NCBI GenBank assembly: GCA_022448105.1
Contig: JAKVAV010000012.1
Span: forward strand, 1 to 39,862
Source of the DNA: Flavobacteriales bacterium
Lineage (GTDB): Bacteria > Bacteroidota > Bacteroidia > Flavobacteriales_D > Cryomorphaceae
DNA length: 39,862 nt
Direction of reading: 5' to 3'
Positions 35,459-39,862 of the stretch are shown here, one piece after another; position 1 is the first letter of the stretch, and each line of letters begins with the position of its first letter. The notes under the pieces were generated by a model. It was not told where the DNA came from and did not search any database. It worked only from the letters and a program-made list of their open reading frames with translations. A program made the position numbers and the translations under genes.

Positions 35459-37981
35459 ATGGATCAATTCTTGTTGTGTATTTTCGCGTCCCTTTTCATC
35501 CGGGCAATTTTGAGAAAATCAAGTAAGTTTAAGTCTGTTAGATACTGGCTAAAAAGCCGAATAGTGACACGCTATTATTTGACGTTGACTTTTGTATTTA
35601 TTGCGCTAATTACGGTAGGTCAAATAGCCACCGTTAATGACGCCAGAACAGAACTTCCCTTGAGCTCGGCAACATTCGTGGCAAACGGAGTGCCCTCTTA
35701 TGCAGTTTCTAATTCTAAAGGCAAAGTGGATATCTCAGAATTTGAAGGAGCTGATCGAATCGAAATTCGTCTTCTTGGTTATGAAACTCTCTATGTTTCC
35801 TATGAAAAAATCACAGAAGCAAACCTGTTTGTTTGGATGGAGCCAGCCGATTTTGATCTCGACCAGGTCGTTATTTCTTCAAACAGAAGAATAGAAAGAG
35901 ATAGAGTAATTCCGAATCGGGTCAGAAAGATCGATCTGAAAGAGGCGCTTATTCAGAATCCACAAACCACCGCCGACCTTCTGGGAACCACAGGAGAGGT
36001 TTTTGTCCAAAAGAGTCAGCAAGGAGGCGGAAGCCCTATGATCAGAGGGTTTAGCACCAATCGTTTGCTCATAGCCGTGGACGGAATACGCATGAATACA
36101 GCGATATTTAGAAGCGGAAATCTCCAAAACGTCATATCTCTAGATCCCCTGGCAATGGAAGGAGCTGAAGTAATCTTTGGACCTGGTTCAGTAATTTATG
36201 GTTCTGACGCCATCGGCGGGGTTATGAGCTTTCAGACCATTTCACCTCAATTCTCGACTGACGATACCACGATCGTTTCCGGAAAGGCACTGGCTAGATA
36301 CTCGACTGCAAATGACGAAAGAACTGGCCACTTTGATATCAAATTTGGTGGAAAGAAGTGGGCAACGGTTACCTCCGTAAGTTTTTCGGATTTCAATGAC
36401 TTGAGAATGGGATCTAAGGGGCCTGACGATTACCTAAGAACCTTTTCAGTAAAGACCAATTTTCGAGGAGATACAGCTTTTCCCAATTCCGATCCTGAAC
36501 TGCAGCTTGGAACAGCTTATACCCAAACGAATCTGATGCAAAAGTTTCGATTCTCTCCAAATGCTAAGTGGGATTTCTCCTACGGTTTTCATCTTTCAAC
36601 TACCAGCGAGAATCCTCGCTACGATAGACTAGTCAGGACCAGAAACGGCATACCTCGTTCAGCAGAATGGTATTACGGTCCGCAATTTTGGCTGATGAAT
36701 AATCTTAATGTTACTCATCGCAGAGAGAGTAAGCTCTTTGATATCGCAACCTTGAGATTAGCATACCAAATTTTCGAAGAGAGCCGAATCAACCGAGATT
36801 TTCATGATCCATTCCGTTTTACTCAGGAAGAGTTTGTTGATGCGTATAGTGCAAATTTGGACTTTACGAAGTCGCTGGGAAGGGGAAAAGAGCTTATTTA
36901 TGGTACTGAAATTGTTCTCAATAAGGTAGAATCACTTGGATCGGGTCAAGATGTAGGTCCTCTATCATTCAGTGACGTAATATTTGAAACCGCTCCCCGA
37001 TATCCTAAAAGTGATTGGTTATCCTATGGATTCTACGCCACTTACCGGCAAGAACTAAGTGAGCATCTCTCGATCAATGGAGGAGCTCGATACAACCAGT
37101 TCGAAATTGACTCTAGGTTTGATACAAACCTGGTCGCCCTCCCTTTCGATCGGGCAAAAATCAGCGATGGCGCACTCACCGGAAGCCTTGGCTTAATCTA
37201 TGAAAAGTACGGAGACCTCAGGATTGGTGCAGTAGCGAGCACAGGATTTAGAGCTCCAAATGTTGACGACATTGGTAAAATCTTCGACTCCGGAGATGGA
37301 GCTGTGGTTGTGCCAAATCCGGATTTGAATGCAGAATATGCCACCAATTTTGAGTTGGGAGTCGCCAAGGTTCTATTCGAAAAGGTAAAACTTGGAATCA
37401 CTGGTTACTACACCTTCTTAAACAATGCTATGGTGCGGAGAGACTTTAGTATTAATGGTCAAGACAGCATCGTTTATCAAGGTAAGCTCAGTCAAGTTCA
37501 AGCTATCCAAAATGCTGCCGAAGCCGAAGTTTACGGTATTCAGGTAGAATTAGAATTCATCATCAGGGATGACCTAAAGCTTTCTTCTCAATTTAATTGG
37601 CAACAGGGTGAGGAAGAGCTAGATGATGGGTCAATCAGTCCTTCAAGGCATGTGGCACCTTGGTTTGGATTGACCAGACTGGTCTACTCTAAACCTAAAT
37701 TTAGCATAGAACTAAATGCTATTTACAATGGTGAAATAAGTTTTGACAATCTCAACGTAGAAGAGCGCAGAAAGACGCATATCTATGCCAGCGATGGCGA
37801 TGGCAACCCATATTCTCCGTCTTGGTATACCATCAATTTTCGAGGATCTTACTCTATCTCAAAAACCTTTATGGCTACGGTTGGATTAGAGAATATCTCC
37901 GACCAACGATACAGATACTACAGCTCGGGAATTGCCGCAGCTGGGAGAAATCTGGTGCTTAGCCTAGTCGCTACTTTTTAG
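35459..37981 (+). CDS. TonB-dependent receptor, hemoglobin/transferrin/lactoferrin type
   Basis: An 840-residue outer-membrane receptor. A CarboxypepD_reg-like domain (about 65-135) is followed by the plug (about 155-265; GGGSPMIRGFSTNRLLIAVD, FGPGSVIYGSDAIGGVMSFQ) and a 22-strand barrel (about 275-840) ending ISDQRYRYYSSGIAAAGRNL and LVLSLVATF, with aromatic terminal residue. The plug motif resembles hemoglobin/transferrin/lactoferrin receptors, so iron or heme uptake is likely. The ATG at 35459 is kept, but a GTG at 35564 (VTRYYLTLTFVFIALITVGQ) would begin a better signal peptide, so the first 35 residues may be untranslated. No TonB, ferric reductase or heme gene is adjacent. Confidence 0.92.
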   Translation: MDQFLLCIFASLFIRAILRKSSKFKSVRYWLKSRIVTRYYLTLTFVFIALITVGQIATVNDARTELPLSSATFVANGVPSYAVSNSKGKVDISEFEGADRIEIRLLGYETLYVSYEKITEANLFVWMEPADFDLDQVVISSNRRIERDRVIPNRVRKIDLKEALIQNPQTTADLLGTTGEVFVQKSQQGGGSPMIRGFSTNRLLIAVDGIRMNTAIFRSGNLQNVISLDPLAMEGAEVIFGPGSVIYGSDAIGGVMSFQTISPQFSTDDTTIVSGKALARYSTANDERTGHFDIKFGGKKWATVTSVSFSDFNDLRMGSKGPDDYLRTFSVKTNFRGDTAFPNSDPELQLGTAYTQTNLMQKFRFSPNAKWDFSYGFHLSTTSENPRYDRLVRTRNGIPRSAEWYYGPQFWLMNNLNVTHRRESKLFDIATLRLAYQIFEESRINRDFHDPFRFTQEEFVDAYSANLDFTKSLGRGKELIYGTEIVLNKVESLGSGQDVGPLSFSDVIFETAPRYPKSDWLSYGFYATYRQELSEHLSINGGARYNQFEIDSRFDTNLVALPFDRAKISDGALTGSLGLIYEKYGDLRIGAVASTGFRAPNVDDIGKIFDSGDGAVVVPNPDLNAEYATNFELGVAKVLFEKVKLGITGYYTFLNNAMVRRDFSINGQDSIVYQGKLSQVQAIQNAAEAEVYGIQVELEFIIRDDLKLSSQFNWQQGEEELDDGSISPSRHVAPWFGLTRLVYSKPKFSIELNAIYNGEISFDNLNVEERRKTHIYASDGDGNPYSPSWYTINFRGSYSISKTFMATVGLENISDQRYRYYSSGIAAAGRNLVLSLVATF

Positions 37982-37989
37982 AACAAACA

Positions 37990-38021
37990 AAACCGCAAAT
38001 CGATCAGACTCGCGGTTTCTT
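37990..38021 (+). terminator. Rho-independent terminator of the TonB receptor gene
   Basis: A perfect 7-bp stem, AAACCGC (37990-37996) against GCGGTTT (38012-38018), with a 15-base loop and a short T-rich tail (TTTCTTTG). It lies just after the receptor stop codon. Confidence 0.65.
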
Positions 38022-38042
38022 TGCCAAGTGTTTAGTTCGCCT

Positions 38043-38651
38043 CTAGGAGATAGAGTTTTTGTAGAGTGAAAAGAAAAGAAACGGAAGAAATCCAAAAACG
38101 AATACCATCACTCCGGTCACAAACAGTATGCTCGAACCTTGAAGGTGAAAAACTTTAAATATTACCGAGATACCAATCATTGCGGCCCCTCCTGCTCCAC
38201 TAAAGAATTTGATTTTAGTTGATAGAGCTTTAGAGACTTCATACTTATAACGGTCAATTGCCAATAGCGGAGCAAATACTAAAAACAAAGAGATTAAGCC
38301 TGTCAAGAATAGAACTCCACCTCCTTGCCAATACATGGCTTTAAACAAGGTACCGACACACAGAGTCGCAGCACCGATAAATCCGATAGAATAGATGAAC
38401 TTTTTCATGTTTAATATGCGTTTAGAGTTTAATAAAAAGCGTGTTTGGTTGTCTATGTCCTTGAGTCCATTGGGAGCCAGCTCTTGTATGGCCTGATTGA
38501 GTGAAGGTTCAAAGTCGTTCCCTCGACTCATTAAAATTTCCGATACGCAGCAGAGGTGATCCAAAAGATCTTCTGCCAAATCAGAATTCGATAATCCCGA
38601 CTCCATCAAGCGATCTCTGACAATCGATTCTTGTTCCTCCGTTAACTTCAT
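38043..38651 (-). CDS. PadR-linked membrane protein, unknown function
   Basis: A 202-residue protein. The N-terminal helical part (1-80), starting MKLTEEQESIVRDRLMESGL and containing EDLLDHLCCVSEILMSRG, resembles the cytoplasmic helical module that accompanies PadR regulators in Bacteroidota permease operons. It is followed by four TM helices in two GldL-like repeats (FIGAATLCVGTLFKAMYWQG and GGAAMIGISVIFKVFHLQG). It overlaps the upstream PadR gene by four bases (ATGA), so the two are co-translated. Its ligand is unknown. It may act as a membrane partner or target of the regulator; this is inference from gene order. Confidence 0.75.
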   Translation of the reverse strand: MKLTEEQESIVRDRLMESGLSNSDLAEDLLDHLCCVSEILMSRGNDFEPSLNQAIQELAPNGLKDIDNQTRFLLNSKRILNMKKFIYSIGFIGAATLCVGTLFKAMYWQGGGVLFLTGLISLFLVFAPLLAIDRYKYEVSKALSTKIKFFSGAGGAAMIGISVIFKVFHLQGSSILFVTGVMVFVFGFLPFLFFSLYKNSIS

Positions 38652-38986
38652 ACAGAAACTGCTGATTTATAGACAAGCTCATTGATGGTTTCTAGGAAGT
38701 CCTTCAGCTCCTGCAGATAATCTCTCTTAACCTCAGATCCTTTAGCGGTTAAAAAGTAGTACTTGCGCACCCGCTTACCTATGTGCACCTCTTCAAACTG
38801 GAGTACACCGTCCTTGCTCATCTTCTGGAGCACCGGATAAAGAGATCCATCTTTCAATATAATTTTACCGTCAGAGCGTTCTTTAACCTTCGTGAAAATT
38901 TCGTAACCGTACATCTTATTGGTCTCTGAGAGCATACTTAAGATAATCGGCTGAAGCGTACCTTTCAATAGTTCTTTTGAATACAT
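38648..38986 (-). CDS. PadR-family transcriptional regulator
   Basis: A 112-residue PadR-type winged-helix repressor, counted from ATG 38986 (MYSKELLKGTLQPIILSMLS); an in-frame ATG at 39001 adds five residues and is the alternative. Family signatures: MYGYEIFTKVKER, LKDGSLYPVLQKMSKDGVL, the wing RVRKYYFLTAKGSEVKRDYL, and a C-terminal dimerisation helix LKDFLETINELVYK. PadR proteins respond to phenolics, antibiotics or envelope stress. A perfect palindrome 24 bases upstream is a likely operator. The stop overlaps the start of the following membrane protein gene by four bases. Confidence 0.92.
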   Translation of the reverse strand: MYSKELLKGTLQPIILSMLSETNKMYGYEIFTKVKERSDGKIILKDGSLYPVLQKMSKDGVLQFEEVHIGKRVRKYYFLTAKGSEVKRDYLQELKDFLETINELVYKSAVSV

Positions 38987-39009
38987 AGTGCAATAATACA
39001 TATTTTATT

Positions 39010-39032
39010 AATACATCAATACATGATGTATT
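39010..39032. promoter_or_regulatory. Palindromic operator upstream of the PadR gene
   Basis: Perfect 9-5-9 inverted repeat AATACATCA (39010-39018) and TGATGTATT (39024-39032); nested within it is a second perfect repeat, ATACAT-G-ATGTAT. The ATACAT/ATGTAT core resembles known PadR operators of the ATGT-N8-ACAT type. Autorepression is the likely use. Confidence 0.6.
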
Positions 39033-39064
39033 AAAAATTTATTCATTTGAAAAAATTTTGGCTC

Positions 39065-39613
39065 TCACTTCTGAAGAACCACCAGTAAATAGTGCGTTTC
39101 GAACGTTAACTCCGTAATTGGATCTATGTACTGATAGTGTATTACATCTTCATGTACTTTTCTCAAACTCTCGGTCATTCCTTCAAATCTGGATTTAGCG
39201 TATTCATGATTGGCAAAGCAAATAACCAAAAGAGCATCATCTCGCACTGAGTTTAAGATGAATTGGAATTGGTAAGTCTCCTTTTTAATATCGTGATCGT
39301 AGAAATGAAAGAAACCGTCAAGGAGAATCAAATCGAAAGCTTTCCAATCCTCAAAATCTGCTATATCAATGCATTCTACCATCAAGTTATCTATGCAGGC
39401 CAGCTTCGAGAGTTGATCTGTAGCCTCGGTAGAAAGATCAATCGCAAGCACCTCGAATCCCATTTCTGCTATTGGAATTGCATTACGGCCCTGACCACAA
39501 CCTATATCCAAAACACTTCCGCTGGAGACCCGAGATTCAAAAAATTCAAGAATTTCAGGAAATGGATTTCCAAAGTAATTATGGTTTTCCGCATATATCT
39601 GATTGTAGTCCAT
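39065..39613 (-). CDS. Class I SAM-dependent methyltransferase
   Basis: A 182-residue methyltransferase with a Rossmann fold. Motif I is VLDIGCGQGRNAIP (about 34-47), motif II LAIDLS (about 56-61), and motif post-I ECIDIADFEDWKAFDLILLD. A later strand is DDALLVICFANHEYA. It belongs to the broad methyltransferase-11/TehB-like group; substrate is not predictable from sequence. It is a lone gene. The stop is separated from the PadR operator by about 30 bases, but the two are on the same strand, so read-through into padR is possible. Confidence 0.9.
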   Translation of the reverse strand: MDYNQIYAENHNYFGNPFPEILEFFESRVSSGSVLDIGCGQGRNAIPIAEMGFEVLAIDLSTEATDQLSKLACIDNLMVECIDIADFEDWKAFDLILLDGFFHFYDHDIKKETYQFQFILNSVRDDALLVICFANHEYAKSRFEGMTESLRKVHEDVIHYQYIDPITELTFETHYLLVVLQK

Positions 39614-39760
39614 ACAGTCTTGGCAACAAAGAAAAACCTAAACGTTTAAAGCTGACTTCTCGCTATTATCATTGTGTTCTGATAAGACGTATGGTGGCTA
39701 TCCAGATTTTCATAAGTGATGAATAATTAAGATCTTGCAGACAACCATCTTTGACCAAGC

Positions 39761-39862
39761 ATGAAAACTCATCTATACCTCCTTGTGTTCATTTCTCTAA
39801 TTTTCTCTTCCTGCCAGAAAGAACAAGAAGAACGATTCAAATCCGAAGCATCTTCAAAAAAA
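39761..39862 (+). CDS. Lipoprotein, 5' fragment (runs off right edge)
   Basis: An open frame from ATG 39761 to the window end, beginning MKTHLYLLVFISLIFSSCQK, a clear lipoprotein signal with lipobox IFSSC, followed by an EQEERFKSEASSKK charged linker. The product beyond is outside the window and cannot be identified. Confidence 0.7.
   Translation, partial: MKTHLYLLVFISLIFSSCQKEQEERFKSEASSKK

Overview
The window is chromosomal DNA of a Bacteroidota bacterium, most likely a marine or free-living member of the Flavobacteriales. Supporting signs are C-terminal type IX secretion (T9SS) sorting domains with YPNP motifs, many short lipoproteins, a CarboxypepD-like/TonB receptor, DUF4386, HXXEE and META/DUF4377 proteins, a TTTG-N19-TAnnTTTG promoter, AT-rich intergenic DNA and weak ribosome binding sites. 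No rRNA, tRNA, CRISPR array or phage is visible.

Left part (1-7000): an IS3-type orfA remnant runs off the left edge. It is followed by a large minus-strand lipoprotein sensor that fuses a two-component-type beta-propeller, a Y_Y_Y domain and a class III nucleotide cyclase, then an alpha/beta hydrolase paired with an ABM-fold monooxygenase. Next comes a decayed two-gene unit, a [4Fe-4S] (Fer4_19) plus CDGSH fusion and the start of a ClbS/DfsB (DUF1706) gene, flanked by a second IS3 remnant.

7000-20253: mostly secreted or surface proteins. There are three T9SS cargo proteins (a delta-60-repeat protein, a small unknown and a PHB-depolymerase-like esterase), an esterase-like lipoprotein, a class-C beta-lactamase-like hydrolase with C-terminal TPR-like repeats, a tandem SpoIIAA-like protein, a small envelope protein and an S9 peptidase. 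A third, internally deleted IS3-type remnant lies before the peptidase.

20880-25588: the most coherent system. A divergent Fur-family regulator (probably Zur) faces a five-gene plus-strand run: a 66-residue protein, a COG0523/CobW GTPase with a His-rich linker, a MerC-like membrane protein, and two more COG0523 GTPases, one of which has lost the CxCC metal motif. The divergent promoter region carries two matching GCAA-N5-TTGC inverted repeats, one of them a perfect 7-3-7 palindrome, sitting on the promoter elements. I infer a zinc-starvation metallochaperone operon.

25600-39862: scattered single genes separated by long, apparently empty AT-rich gaps: HXXEE and DUF4386 membrane proteins, a DUF4377-META lipoprotein, a choloylglycine-hydrolase-family Ntn enzyme, a YtcJ-like amidohydrolase with a His/Cys-rich tail, an MscS channel, a hemoglobin/transferrin-type TonB receptor, a PadR/membrane-protein pair with its own palindromic operator, a methyltransferase and the start of a lipoprotein. 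Three IS3 remnants, two pseudogenes and many gaps suggest DNA undergoing slow decay.
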